Of a DNA stretch of 64,000 nt, positions 25,453 to 34,917 are shown piece after piece; the stretch's first letter is position 1, and every line of letters begins with the position of its first letter. A program made the translations under genes and the position numbers. The notes under the pieces are model-generated. The model was not told the origin of the DNA. It did not search any database and saw nothing but the letters and a program-made list of their open reading frames with translations. This DNA comes from Kushneria konosiri. Lineage in GTDB: Bacteria; Pseudomonadota; Gammaproteobacteria; Pseudomonadales; Halomonadaceae. The stretch spans positions 2,666,001 through 2,730,000 of the forward strand of contig NZ_CP021323.1 in assembly GCF_002155145.1 (NCBI RefSeq), in the 5' to 3' direction.

Positions 25453-26340
25453 TCAATGGCCGTGGTCTGAATAGCGCGCCTCAAGATCATCAAAAAGGGT
25501 CTTGTTCACCAGCCGCTGCCGCTCGCTGAAGGAAGCCACCAGCTGTGGGTCTTCATCGAGCCGGCCGTTCTTGAGCAGTTGTGGCAGTGCCCTTTGCATG
25601 CCGCAAACGGCACTTTGTAACGCCGCATTGGCATAAAGCACGACGGCGTAACCCAAGTGGTCGAGTTCATCACGATCAAGGGTGGGCGTTTTGCCGCCGA
25701 TCACAAGGTTGATCAGCAAGGGCGTTTCAAAAAGGGCTGGCAGGCGTCGAATGTCTTCAAGGGATTCGGTGGCTTCGATAAACAGGATATCCGCGCCTGC
25801 CTCGGCAAACCGATGCGCGCGCTCGATGGCGTGCTCAATGCCATGGACCGCTGCGGCGTCAGTGCGGGCGACAATCTGAAGATGGTCATCCTGTCGGCTA
25901 TCTACAGCAGCCTTGATCCTGCCGATCATCTCCTGGGTAGAAACGATCTGTTTGCCGCTGAAATGGCCACACTTTTTGGGCATCACCTGATCCTCGAGCT
26001 GGATGGCATCAGCACCGCTGCGCTCAAGAGTGCGCACTGTATGGCGAACGTTAAGCGCATTACCAAAGCCGGTGTCGGCATCCACCATGAGGGGCAGCTC
26101 AACGGCCTCGCGCACTCTGGCAGTGTGCTCGGCCACTTCATTAAGGCCGATAAATCCCATGTCAGGGAGCCCCAGCGACATGTTGCTGACTCCCGCACCG
26201 GTGAGATAAAGCGCTTCAAATCCTGCATCTTCGACAATTCGAGCACTCAGGGCGTTGAAGACGCCGGGCATCAGCATGGCGTTGCGTGTCATGATCCGTC
26301 GCCGAAAGGCGTTACGCCGTTGGGTATCTGCAATGGACAT
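25453..26340 (-). CDS. Isocitrate lyase/PEP mutase family enzyme (oxaloacetate decarboxylase or C-C lyase type)
   Basis: The protein has 295 residues. The ICL/PEP-mutase barrel shows MPGVFNALSARIVEDAG, DADTGFGN (metal-binding aspartates), IQLEDQ and the active-site loop PKKCGHF with its cysteine, then ARTDA and FIEATES. Family members include 2-methylisocitrate lyase, 2,3-dimethylmalate lyase, oxaloacetate decarboxylase and phosphonopyruvate hydrolase. No prp or phosphonate genes are nearby, so the substrate stays open. It converges with otnI and could cleave a related hydroxy-acid, but that is only context. Confidence 0.8.
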   Translation of the reverse strand: MSIADTQRRNAFRRRIMTRNAMLMPGVFNALSARIVEDAGFEALYLTGAGVSNMSLGLPDMGFIGLNEVAEHTARVREAVELPLMVDADTGFGNALNVRHTVRTLERSGADAIQLEDQVMPKKCGHFSGKQIVSTQEMIGRIKAAVDSRQDDHLQIVARTDAAAVHGIEHAIERAHRFAEAGADILFIEATESLEDIRRLPALFETPLLINLVIGGKTPTLDRDELDHLGYAVVLYANAALQSAVCGMQRALPQLLKNGRLDEDPQLVASFSERQRLVNKTLFDDLEARYSDHGH

Positions 26341-26480
26341 GTTCTTGTTCCCTGAAACAGGACGTCATTGTGGAGGGCACTCCTTCTGATACTGCCAGAG
26401 GTTGTCGAAAACGGATATCTCCCCGTTGATGGAGGCGGTTTGTCCAGCGAGCTCGGATGTTTGTCTCCTGCCTGAAATCA

Positions 26481-28325
26481 TCAGCGATAGCCCGCTGCCT
26501 GTAGCTCGAAAAACTCGGCATAGCGGCCGCGAGCCGCCATCAGTTCGTCATGACTACCGCGCTCGATCACATGGCCATGCTCCATGACCACGATCACATC
26601 GGCACTGCGAACGGTCGAAAACCGGTGCGAGATCACAATGGCGGTTTTATCGCAGCTGTGATGACGAAAGCGCTCGAATACTGCCGCCTCGGCGGCGGCG
26701 TCCATGGCGGCGGTGGGTTCATCGAGCACCAGAATATCGGCATCTTCACGCATCCAGGCACGTGACAGGGCGATGCGCTGCCATTGGCCGCTGGAAAGCT
26801 CCTGACCGTTTCTGAACCAGCGGCCGAGCTGGGTGTGATAGCCCTGCGGTAGCCGTTCGATGAAGTTGTCCGCCAGGCCGCGGTGGGCCGCGTCGCGCCA
26901 GCGCTGTTCGTCATTGAAGGCATCGATGTTGCCTACCCCAAGGTTCTCGCCGACCGGAAACTGATAGCGTACGAAGTCCTGAAAGATCACCCCGATCCGA
27001 CGGCGCAGGGCGCCGAGCTGCCAGTCGCGCAGGTCGCTGCCATCCAGCAGGATGCGTCCGTGGCTCGGCTGATACAGGCGAGTCAACAGTTTGATCAGGG
27101 TGGTCTTGCCGGAGCCGTTTTCCCCCACCAGCGCCAGACTCTCGCCGGGGCGCAGGTGCAGGGAAATATCGTGTAGCGCAGTGATACCGCCCGGATAGTG
27201 GAAGTGGACGTGCTCAAAGCGCAGGCCGTCACCGGGTGTGATGCCTTCGGTCAGCGTGCCGCGCTCGGCGTGGGCAGGCAACTCGAGAAACTCGTAGAGA
27301 TTGGACAGATAGAGGTTGTCTTCATACATGCCGCTGATGGCGCCAAGGCCGGCCGACAGGGCGCCCTGACTCTGTTTGAACACCATCAGGTACATGGTCA
27401 TCTGGCCCAGTGTCAGTGCTCCCGTAATGGTTTCCAGTACTACCCAGCCATAGGCTGCGTAAAAGGTCAGAGTGCCCAGCAGCCCGAGTAGAAATCCCCA
27501 CAGGGTGCGACGCAGGGTAAGGCGGCGTTCTTCATCGTAAAGGCGTTCAAAAATGGCGCGGTAGCGCTCGCGCAGCAGGGGTTCAAGACCGAAAAGCTTG
27601 ACCTCTCGGATGCTGTCTTCACGTGCGAGCAGTGTTTCCAGATAGCGTTGCTCACGCATTTGCGGCGAGCGCCAGCGGAAAAGCCGAAAAGCTTCGCCGG
27701 AAAAACGGGCCTCGGAGAAAAATACCGGCAGGGCACCGAAGACGATAATGACCAGTGCCCATGGTGAAAACTGTACCAGCAGCACGGCAAAGCTTGTCAG
27801 CGAGATCAGGTTTTGAAGCAGAGTGAACGTGCGGTTGACCAGTGAAAGGGGGCGGGTCGAGGCTTCACGACGGGCGCGAGTGAGCTGATCATAGATCTCC
27901 GAGTCCTCAAACTGTGGCAGCGAGAGCCGGCCGGCCTTGTCGAGAATCATCATGTTGACCCTTTGGCCCAGCCGCGCCCGTAACAGCGACTGCTGTGCTT
28001 CCAAAAGGCGCTGTGACAGTGCCATCAACACGATAATGGCGCCTTCCAGCGCCACCAGCCATAAAACCGGAGAGAGCAGCTCAAGCGTCTCGGTGGCGAT
28101 ACCCTGATGTCTGGTGGCCTCTACCACGCCATCGACAATCAGCTGACCGACCCAGGCAGCAACGGCCGGCAGTACGCCGGCTACCAGCGTGGCCAGTGCC
28201 AGCCCCAGCATCATCAAGCGTGAGGTCTGCCAGACCAGAAGCAAGGCTCGATGGGTATAGCGAAAGACATTGACAACATCGCCCGGCATAGCGGCCAGGC
28301 GACGTCCGGAACGAAAAAGGGGCAT
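26481..28325 (-). CDS. ABC exporter, fused permease and ATPase
   Basis: The 614-residue half-transporter has six predicted membrane segments in the first 330 residues, then an ATPase domain with Walker A GENGSGKTT (400-408), Q-loop IFQDFVRYQF, signature LSSGQWQR, Walker B ILVLDEPTAAMD and H-loop ISHRFS. It belongs to the MsbA/multidrug/peptide-exporter class and would work as a homodimer. No ribosome site stands out before ATG 28325; ATG 28289 is an alternative. The nearest gene, a small membrane protein upstream on the same strand, may be co-transcribed. Substrate unknown. Confidence 0.87.
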   Translation of the reverse strand: MPLFRSGRRLAAMPGDVVNVFRYTHRALLLVWQTSRLMMLGLALATLVAGVLPAVAAWVGQLIVDGVVEATRHQGIATETLELLSPVLWLVALEGAIIVLMALSQRLLEAQQSLLRARLGQRVNMMILDKAGRLSLPQFEDSEIYDQLTRARREASTRPLSLVNRTFTLLQNLISLTSFAVLLVQFSPWALVIIVFGALPVFFSEARFSGEAFRLFRWRSPQMREQRYLETLLAREDSIREVKLFGLEPLLRERYRAIFERLYDEERRLTLRRTLWGFLLGLLGTLTFYAAYGWVVLETITGALTLGQMTMYLMVFKQSQGALSAGLGAISGMYEDNLYLSNLYEFLELPAHAERGTLTEGITPGDGLRFEHVHFHYPGGITALHDISLHLRPGESLALVGENGSGKTTLIKLLTRLYQPSHGRILLDGSDLRDWQLGALRRRIGVIFQDFVRYQFPVGENLGVGNIDAFNDEQRWRDAAHRGLADNFIERLPQGYHTQLGRWFRNGQELSSGQWQRIALSRAWMREDADILVLDEPTAAMDAAAEAAVFERFRHHSCDKTAIVISHRFSTVRSADVIVVMEHGHVIERGSHDELMAARGRYAEFFELQAAGYR

Positions 28326-28339
28326 GAGTCAAACGACCA

Positions 28340-28708
28340 TCAAAGGGTCTGGCGTGAGCGCTTTCGAGGCGTAGCGCCCTGACGCGGGGCCCTGCGCGTT
28401 CTGATATTAGCCTGCCATAGACCGGGAAGCGAGGAGGCAAGCGGCCTGATGGTTTGCCGCTGTGCTCGTCCTCTGTGAGATTTTGGTATTTCGCGCATGC
28501 CTTCTCGCAGGCCCACGCCAAGACTTGCGATAACGAGTACACCTGCCATCAGCAGGCTGCCCACACTACTGATGATAATCAGTGCGCCGGCGGCAACCCC
28601 CAGAGCAATCAACATCACGGACAGGCAGATATCGCGTGAGAATCCTCGCCATAGCCCATAGCTACCCAGGATGGTGGCAAGAAAGGCTATCCATAGCAGA
28701 CTGATCAT
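28340..28708 (-). CDS. Small two- or three-helix membrane protein
   Basis: The protein has 122 residues from ATG 28708 (MISLLWIAFLATILGSYGLW), with AAGGAG about 12 bases upstream; the frame extends to an earlier ATG at 28762. There are two or three hydrophobic segments in the first 75 residues, then a very basic tail (RRAPRQGATPRKRSRQ). No family recognised. It stops 14 bases before the ABC exporter start on the same strand and may be its co-transcribed partner. Confidence 0.5.
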   Translation of the reverse strand: MISLLWIAFLATILGSYGLWRGFSRDICLSVMLIALGVAAGALIIISSVGSLLMAGVLVIASLGVGLREGMREIPKSHRGRAQRQTIRPLASSLPGLWQANIRTRRAPRQGATPRKRSRQTL

Positions 28709-29160
28709 AACGTCACGCTCACTCCTTGTCGGGCGCATCATGCCCCCAATATGTCCATCCACTATTTTAGTGCATTTTGTGGCAAAAACACGCCAGAGTC
28801 TGATAGACCCGAATTAAAGGTGCGTCATGCTGTCAGCACCTGAATCGGGCCGCTCTGGTGGGGGTGCCAATAATGCCGAGTCAGTAACGTCAGAAGGTGT
28901 GGGCAACTTGAGTTTTTAAAAGAACAGGAAAGCTACTCTCCTTGTTTTAAAACTTTAAAACGGCCGGAAACAGGAAGAGAGCTCATGGCTGCCCTGCAGC
29001 CTCGCGCGGGCATCATATCCTGTGCTCAAGCAGCCTTGAGGGCCGGCAGACGGTGATGACATGCTATCCTCATGAGCATCGCGGTATTGAAAGCCCCGTC
29101 AACGTGCGGGCATCCCTTCATGCCTGGACGCCGCTTTTTCAAAGACTCAGGAGCACAGGT
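28709..29160. other. Divergent intergenic region
   Basis: The 452 bases between the small membrane protein and the DUF748 gene contain no convincing gene. A broken stem (CCCGA...GGTGC at about 28809-28824 with GCACC...ATCGGG at about 28837-28850) and an AT-rich run near 28915-28965 with repeated TTTAAAA suggest promoters or a leader. Confidence 0.45.
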
Positions 29161-30900
29161 ATGGCCATCGGGCATCGCAGGGGCTGGAGCATGACTGCCG
29201 GTATCGCTGTACTGGTGGCTGGCGGTCTTTATTTTGCCGGTCCCTGGGCGCTGAAGAACTGGGCGGTGGACGCGCTGGAAAAGGCCACCGGTCAGCCGGT
29301 CGCGCTGGAGCATCTGAGCTTTAACCCCTTTACGGCGACGGCCTCTCTAAGGCGGCTCGATATCGGTAATAGCGACTCGCCGATGATCCATGTCGATAAA
29401 GCCGAGGTAGCGCTGGCGTGGCATACACTGTGGCAGTCAGGTATTCATGTCGAGCGTGTTGACCTCACTGGCCCCCGGCTGCATCTGGTGACAACGTCTG
29501 ATGGTCTCAACATCACGCAGCTTGGCGGCAGCGATGACGCTGGCAAAAGCACTGCCCTGATCATTGACAGTATCAAGGCACAAAACGGTGAGATTGACTG
29601 GGTAAACAGGACTCAATCTCCTCCGGTGCAGCTGGCGGTGACCGATCTGTCCCTCACCCTTGAAGACTATGACAGTCGCTCGGCATCTCCCATGCAGGGC
29701 GAGGCCACCGGCACATTGAACGGCGGGCAGCTCCATGCCGACGGCCGATTTGGTGTCAGCCCGTTGACCGGTGATCTTCAGGTCAAGGGTCAGGACATAG
29801 GGCTTGAACTCATCAATCCCTGGCTTTCAAGGCTCAGTCGCGTGCAGATCGATCAGGGAACGCTGAGCGCTCACGGAACGCTTGCCTTCGGTGAAGCAAA
29901 ACAGGGACAGGTGCAGTGGCAGGGCGAGCTCGAGGCGAGCGCGGTTTCCGTGCTGGATGGTCGTCAGCGCCCGTTTTTCAGCGTTGATCAGGCTCGGTTG
30001 AAAGGCATGGATCTGTTGACGGGTGACCATCTAAAGGCTGATCGACTGTCGATGTCAGGTTCCAAAATGATGGCCATTATTGATGAGGATGGCTCTTTTA
30101 ATCTAACGACCTCGCTGGGTCTGCAGTCAGGTGAATCCTCGACGCAGGACCAGACATCGCAGGACAACGCTCAGCAAGACAATGCCATGGCAATTGCCCT
30201 GGGGCATATGGACGTTTCCGATGGCGTATTCAATTTCGAGGATCGACACATGTCCCCGAAGGTGACTCTTGGTATCGAGTCACTTGAAGGCACCATGCAG
30301 GACTTCGATACGCGTCAGGATACCCCTGCCAGCTATACCTTCAAGGGGCTTGAAAGTCGGCAGACACCGGTCACCATTAAAGGACAGTTCAACGCCGCTG
30401 CGCCGTCGGGGATCATGAATCTAAAGGTTGATCGCCTGCCGCTTGAGCGCTTTGCTCCATACATTCAGCGCTTCGGCGGCTACAGGGTCGAGCAGGGAAC
30501 TGCCGATCTTGATCTACATTACAGGCTTCATGACGGTCGTCTTGATGCCAATAATCATGTGATTCTGCGTCATCTGGATCTGGGGGAAGAGGTGCCGGGT
30601 GGGGATACTTCCCTGCCTTTGAAAAATCTGATTGCGGTGCTGCAGGGTGAGGATGGCGTCATCAATCTCGATATTCCCATTGATGCCTCGGTAGAAGGCG
30701 GGGGAGTCGACGTGAGCAAGGTGGTCTGGCAGATCGTTGGCGAGGCGCTGGAGAACATGGTGACCTCCCCCATTGAAACGCTGGAGGCCATGATCAGCGG
30801 CGATGACGATAGTGATGACAATGCCGGTTCAGGGAAAGCCTCCAGGGCCTATACCGAGGGCCCCTTGTCGCAGGTGGTGACCGATCCCTCCGATGAGTGA
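29161..30900 (+). CDS. AsmA-like DUF748 envelope protein
   Basis: The protein has 579 residues from ATG 29161, with AGGAG 9 bases upstream; an in-frame extension to 29053 lacks support. One N-terminal membrane anchor (MTAGIAVLVAGGLYFAGPWAL) is followed by a long beta-rich periplasmic part with DUF748 features: LEHLSFNPFTATASLRRLDIG, VDLTGPRLHLVTTSDGLNI, a central VSDGVFNFEDR and late FAPYIQRFGGYRVEQGTADL and KNLIAVLQGEDGVINLDIPI. AsmA/DUF748 proteins are thought to bridge the periplasm and move phospholipids to the outer membrane. Related proteins have been linked to envelope integrity. It lies 26 bases before the outer-membrane factor gene. Confidence 0.82.
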   Translation: MAIGHRRGWSMTAGIAVLVAGGLYFAGPWALKNWAVDALEKATGQPVALEHLSFNPFTATASLRRLDIGNSDSPMIHVDKAEVALAWHTLWQSGIHVERVDLTGPRLHLVTTSDGLNITQLGGSDDAGKSTALIIDSIKAQNGEIDWVNRTQSPPVQLAVTDLSLTLEDYDSRSASPMQGEATGTLNGGQLHADGRFGVSPLTGDLQVKGQDIGLELINPWLSRLSRVQIDQGTLSAHGTLAFGEAKQGQVQWQGELEASAVSVLDGRQRPFFSVDQARLKGMDLLTGDHLKADRLSMSGSKMMAIIDEDGSFNLTTSLGLQSGESSTQDQTSQDNAQQDNAMAIALGHMDVSDGVFNFEDRHMSPKVTLGIESLEGTMQDFDTRQDTPASYTFKGLESRQTPVTIKGQFNAAAPSGIMNLKVDRLPLERFAPYIQRFGGYRVEQGTADLDLHYRLHDGRLDANNHVILRHLDLGEEVPGGDTSLPLKNLIAVLQGEDGVINLDIPIDASVEGGGVDVSKVVWQIVGEALENMVTSPIETLEAMISGDDDSDDNAGSGKASRAYTEGPLSQVVTDPSDE

Positions 30901-30926
30901 GCGTGTAACAAGGATATGAAGGCGGC

Positions 30927-32468
30927 ATGAAAATGGATAACGGGCAATGGGCCCGACGGGGGCGTCAGGTGCGTCCCTGTGCAGCAGGACTGCTGCTGGC
31001 AGCCATCATCAGTGGCTGTGCCAGCTATGAAGGCATCGAGCCGCAGGGTGAAATGGTATCGCTCAACCAGCTATCGGCATTGCAGGCCGTCGGCGATGTG
31101 ACGATCTCTTCGGCCAACTGGCCGGATCGCCGGTGGTGGAACGTGCTGGGTGACCCCCATCTCGAGTCGCTGATCCAGGAGGCGCTGGCGGATTCACCTG
31201 ATATGGACGTGGCGCAGGCGCGTCTGCGCTCAGCCAATGCAGCCGCCGAACAGGCAGGTGCCGAGAGGCTGCCCACCGTGAAGGGGTCTGCGAAAATATC
31301 GCGCTCGCGAGTCTCGGAAGTCAATGATCCCAGAGGTCAGGGCAACATCTACAGCACCACCCGCGGGCTGTCATCAAGTTTCAGCTACGACGTGGACCTC
31401 TGGGGCGGTCAACGGGCAGCATGGTCGGCAGCACTGGGCGAGGCCCGAGCCACCGAGATCGATCTGCACGAGGCTGCCCTGACGCTATCGGTCAACGTGG
31501 CCAGAGCCTATGTCCAGCTGGCGGGGGATTATGCCCTGCTGGACATCGCCCGACAGGAACTTGAGCGGGCCCGCACCATCGCTCAGACCAACCTGCAACT
31601 TCAGCAGGCCGGTCTGAGCGATCAGTCCGCGCTGCTGCAGTCGCGTTCCAGTGTCTCCACGGCAAGGCAGTCGCTCGAAGCAGCCGAGCAGGCCGTTCGC
31701 AGCGATCGAATCTCGTTGGGGGTGCTGCTCGGCAAGGGACCTGATCGAGGCTTTGATATCGAGCGGCCTCGGTCGCTGTCACCGGCGCTGCTGTCACTGC
31801 CTTCAGTGGTTCCTGCCGAGCTGGTCGGGCGGCGCCCTGATGTGGTGGCGGCACGCTGGCGGGTAGAGGCCCAGACACAGCAGATCAAGGCGGCCAAGGC
31901 GAAGTTCTATCCCAATCTCAATTTGAGTGCGATGGCCGGCTTCAGCTCACGGCTGGGCAGCTATTTCTTCTCCGAACCGGCCAAAAGCTGGAATGTTTCT
32001 CCCGCGCTATCACTGCCGATCTTTGAGGGCGGCCGGCTGCGGGCTAATCTGGACAGCACCGAAGCGGATTACGACCTGGCCGTGGCGCAGTACAACCAGA
32101 CCGTGATTTCGGCGCTGGGTACCGTGGCCGATACCATCACCTCTGTGGAATCACTGGATCACCAGCGAGAAGTGCTTGAAAAGGCCCGCGATGACGCGCA
32201 ACAGGCCTTTGATCTGGCGCTTGAGCGGTTTCAGGCAGGCATCACCAACTATCTGCAGGTGTTAAGTGCCCAGCAGCAACTGTTCAGTGCCCAGCAATCA
32301 CTGGTCACTCTGAACAGTCGGTTGGTGGACACCTCGATCCAACTGGTACAGGCATTGGGTGGCGGTTTCCATGACGGTCTCAACGTGCCACATCTCTCTG
32401 GTGGCTATCCCCATGCGCCCAATCCTCAAGCCACCGGCAAATCCAGGCCTCATCAGGCGGACTCCTGA
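30927..32468 (+). CDS. Outer-membrane efflux lipoprotein (NodT/OprM family)
   Basis: The protein has 513 residues. A signal peptide ends in lipobox ISGC (Cys about residue 31). Two OEP repeats follow, with the conserved WWNVLGDPHLESLIQEAL, LAYVQL-type ARAYVQLAGDYAL, the alpha-barrel helices, ELVGRRPDVVAARW in the linker and a second copy (LPIFEGGRLRANLD). It forms a trimeric TolC-like channel used by RND or MFS pumps. No pump or adaptor gene is adjacent, so it is an orphan here, placed after the DUF748 gene. A strong terminator follows. Confidence 0.88.
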   Translation: MKMDNGQWARRGRQVRPCAAGLLLAAIISGCASYEGIEPQGEMVSLNQLSALQAVGDVTISSANWPDRRWWNVLGDPHLESLIQEALADSPDMDVAQARLRSANAAAEQAGAERLPTVKGSAKISRSRVSEVNDPRGQGNIYSTTRGLSSSFSYDVDLWGGQRAAWSAALGEARATEIDLHEAALTLSVNVARAYVQLAGDYALLDIARQELERARTIAQTNLQLQQAGLSDQSALLQSRSSVSTARQSLEAAEQAVRSDRISLGVLLGKGPDRGFDIERPRSLSPALLSLPSVVPAELVGRRPDVVAARWRVEAQTQQIKAAKAKFYPNLNLSAMAGFSSRLGSYFFSEPAKSWNVSPALSLPIFEGGRLRANLDSTEADYDLAVAQYNQTVISALGTVADTITSVESLDHQREVLEKARDDAQQAFDLALERFQAGITNYLQVLSAQQQLFSAQQSLVTLNSRLVDTSIQLVQALGGGFHDGLNVPHLSGGYPHAPNPQATGKSRPHQADS

Positions 32469-32481
32469 GCTTCAATCGGCA

Positions 32482-32510
32482 AAAAAACGCCCCGTAAAGG
32501 GGCGTTTTTT
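32482..32510. terminator. Strong bidirectional terminator
   Basis: AAAAAACGCCCC at 32482-32493 pairs with GGGGCGTTTTTT at 32499-32510 around GTAAA. It has a T-run on both strands, between the convergent outer-membrane factor and M23 peptidase genes. Confidence 0.92.
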
Positions 32511-32542
32511 GTTTCAGGGCCATCGTTAGACGATCAGGGATA

Positions 32543-34222
32543 TCAGGACTCGTCATCCTCGTCACTCTTTTCGTCATGGCGAACCTGAGCCACGGCACGG
32601 CTGTTATCAGCACTCTCGAGCTTGGCCAGAAGCTCCTTCGAATCGGTCTTGAAGCTGGCCAGCTCCTTGCCGGTGAGTGAACGGCCGCCCGGCAGCTTGA
32701 CGCGCATGGCATTGACCTGAGAGCCATTGGCGATGATCTCATAGTGCAGATGCGCACCGGTACTGCGTCCTGTATTGCCTGACTTGGCAATTTCCTGCCC
32801 CATCTTCACTCGCTGTCCGGGTTTGACCTCAGGCTTTGAGAGGTGGAGATAGCGAGTCTGATAACCGTTGTCATGGGTGATCACGATGTATTTGCCGGCC
32901 AGCGGGTGACTGACCACCTTCGTGACTCGACCATCGGCCGGGGCGCGTACGGTACTACCGACCGGCATTGCAAAGTCTGTGCCCTTGTGGGGCGAGATAC
33001 GACCGGTAATCGGATGATGACGCTTGAGGTTGAACGGCGAGCTGATGCGATAGTGGCCCTTGAAGGGATAACGATTAAAGGCCGGGTCGAGCCCCTTGCC
33101 GTCGGGCGTATAGTAATCACCGTCATGGCGCACGATGGTAAGGTCATCGCGGCCTTCATATCGAGCAGCCAGGATGCGAGAGTCAAACGGCTTGCCATCA
33201 ATCACGTCCGACTCGACCAGGACCTGGAACCTGTCGCCATCGCGGGCAGAACGGAAATTGAGTTTCTTGCCCAATACCGAAATCAGCTCGGCCACTTCTC
33301 CACCGGACAGGCCCGTGGCACGTGCCGAGGATCCAAAGCTGCCACTGACGGTGCCTGCGAACAGTCGCTGTGTGGCTTCGCCTGTGCGTTTAATGTCGTT
33401 GACACTAAAGCTTTCATCGGCGCTATCGCGCTCAAAGAGATAACCCTTGCGCGTATTCTGCATGACACGAAGTGCCAGCAGATGGCCATCCTGGTCGACC
33501 TTATAGTCAAGCTCGTTGCCCACGCGCAGGCTGGTCAGCGCCTTTTTATCAGGCGCATCGTTGATGAGCCTGAGAACTTCGCTATAACCCAGCCCCAGAC
33601 TGTGTTCAGCCAGCTCTGCAAAGGTATCGCCACTTTGAACCTTATAGGTCTGCCACTCGGGGGTGTAGGGCTCCCGGGTTTCAATTTGACTGCCCAGCGA
33701 GAACTGGCCGCTGAGGCTGTCGTCCTCAGAGCCGGTATAGTCGCCGGTATCATCATCGTTGAAATTGTCGACATAGGATGTGTGCCCGCCGAGACCGTCG
33801 CCCACACCGGTCACATGATCGGCACGAGCGATGGCAAGCTCGGCATTCACCTGTGCGGGGTCACTGTTCAGCGTGGCACCGGCATTCATGGCTGACAGGT
33901 TGGACGCTACGGCCAGAGCCTGACGAACGTTCAAGGGACTGGTGCTGGTGGCTTCTTCTTCAGTGGGAGCTGCCATTGCCAGCGCACCGGCAATTTCGAG
34001 ATGCGTTGGCTGACCAAAGACCCGAGCCTGCTCCTGTGTGCTGGCTAGGGCAAGGCTGATGGGCCGTGCCGCCTGCTGGAGTTCTGCGACCGTGGCGTCT
34101 GTCGCAGCTGAGGTATTCGTATGCTGATAAAGCTGATGCGCACCCAACACGCCAACCATGGCGGTAACCGGTAGCAATAAAAGCCTGTGCGTGCGGGGTA
34201 GCGAACTAAAAATTCGCAACAT
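32543..34222 (-). CDS. LysM-like/M23 murein endopeptidase (MepM-like)
   Basis: The protein has 559 residues. An N-terminal membrane anchor (LLLLPVTAMVGVLGAHQLY), a low-complexity linker, then an OapA/LysM-like domain (YKVQSGDTFAELAEHSLGLG, about residues 193-240). It ends in an M23 LytM peptidase with SPHKGTDFAMP (zinc His and Asp) and HLHYEI. MepM-type enzymes cleave D-Ala-mDAP cross-links to allow cell-wall growth, in the periplasm. The C-terminal 60 residues are charged, with an acidic tail (EKSDEDDES). It is transcribed alone, away from the AT-rich region upstream. Confidence 0.9.
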   Translation of the reverse strand: MLRIFSSLPRTHRLLLLPVTAMVGVLGAHQLYQHTNTSAATDATVAELQQAARPISLALASTQEQARVFGQPTHLEIAGALAMAAPTEEEATSTSPLNVRQALAVASNLSAMNAGATLNSDPAQVNAELAIARADHVTGVGDGLGGHTSYVDNFNDDDTGDYTGSEDDSLSGQFSLGSQIETREPYTPEWQTYKVQSGDTFAELAEHSLGLGYSEVLRLINDAPDKKALTSLRVGNELDYKVDQDGHLLALRVMQNTRKGYLFERDSADESFSVNDIKRTGEATQRLFAGTVSGSFGSSARATGLSGGEVAELISVLGKKLNFRSARDGDRFQVLVESDVIDGKPFDSRILAARYEGRDDLTIVRHDGDYYTPDGKGLDPAFNRYPFKGHYRISSPFNLKRHHPITGRISPHKGTDFAMPVGSTVRAPADGRVTKVVSHPLAGKYIVITHDNGYQTRYLHLSKPEVKPGQRVKMGQEIAKSGNTGRSTGAHLHYEIIANGSQVNAMRVKLPGGRSLTGKELASFKTDSKELLAKLESADNSRAVAQVRHDEKSDEDDES

Positions 34223-34684
34223 GATTATTGGCGCCGTATACAGATAGATAAAAGGGATAAAGGCCGGGTTACCTTACCGCAAGGTCAGGGATATGCCTAG
34301 TGTGAATCCCGTTAATTGGGACCTTTATTACATATTAAAAGGTCTTGTACACGAAGATGATTAATGTTTGTTTTTGTGAAAATCTTGTATAAGAATCACT
34401 TTTTTGTGGTTGTGGTATGACATACCCCACCAAACAGGCTTTTTCCGCTGCCGCCGCATGGCTGTCGCTCTGGCGCTAGCCAATGTGTTCTGGATTGACT
34501 CTGGAAGGGGCATTGATTGCAGACCTTTTCGTCTGGATGAATAAACAGTGTCTGATGCTGGCGCTGGAGTCGAACAGTGTTTTATTTTATTCTTTGTTGT
34601 CTGGATGTCGTTTTCATTTTAAATAAATGGAGTTTTAAAACAGGGCATCATTTTTAAAAAATGATCTTCTTTAAAGAGACAGAC
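34223..34684. other. AT-rich intergenic region upstream of mepM-like gene
   Basis: The 462 bases have no firm gene and are clearly AT-rich, especially from 34560. A perfect 7-base dyad GACCTTT (34320-34326)/AAAGGTC (34338-34344) sits about 100 bases upstream of the peptidase start and could be an operator or hairpin. Confidence 0.5.
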
Positions 34685-34864
34685 ATGGAATTTAATTGGC
34701 ACTCATTTAATCCTTTTTGTATCTTTTTGTTATTTTTGAATTGGCTTCTTGTTGAAATATTGTCTTTAGAATTAAAAAAATCTCATATTCGGTTTTTGGC
34801 TTTAACTGTGCTGATCGGATCATTTAGCTGCATGATTGGAAAGAAATTTTCCGTGCAGAAGTGA
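34685..34864 (+). CDS. Possible 59-residue membrane peptide
   Basis: The frame runs MEFNWHSFNPFCIFLLFLNW to a stop at 34862-34864. Residues 10-28 and 36-50 are strongly hydrophobic, and the rest is basic. AAAGAGA precedes ATG 34685; an earlier in-frame ATG at 34661 lacks a site. The segment is much more AT-rich than its neighbours, which may be why it is open by chance. No family recognised. Confidence 0.3.
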   Translation: MEFNWHSFNPFCIFLLFLNWLLVEILSLELKKSHIRFLALTVLIGSFSCMIGKKFSVQK

Positions 34865-34917
34865 GCGCGAGAGTGGCGAAAAACCAGTGATGCCGTCATG
34901 CGTTGACAGGATGTAAC

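Noticed and set aside
32843-33895. 350-residue plus-strand ORF across the M23 peptidase gene
   Set aside because: Antisense to a conserved peptidase; motif-free.
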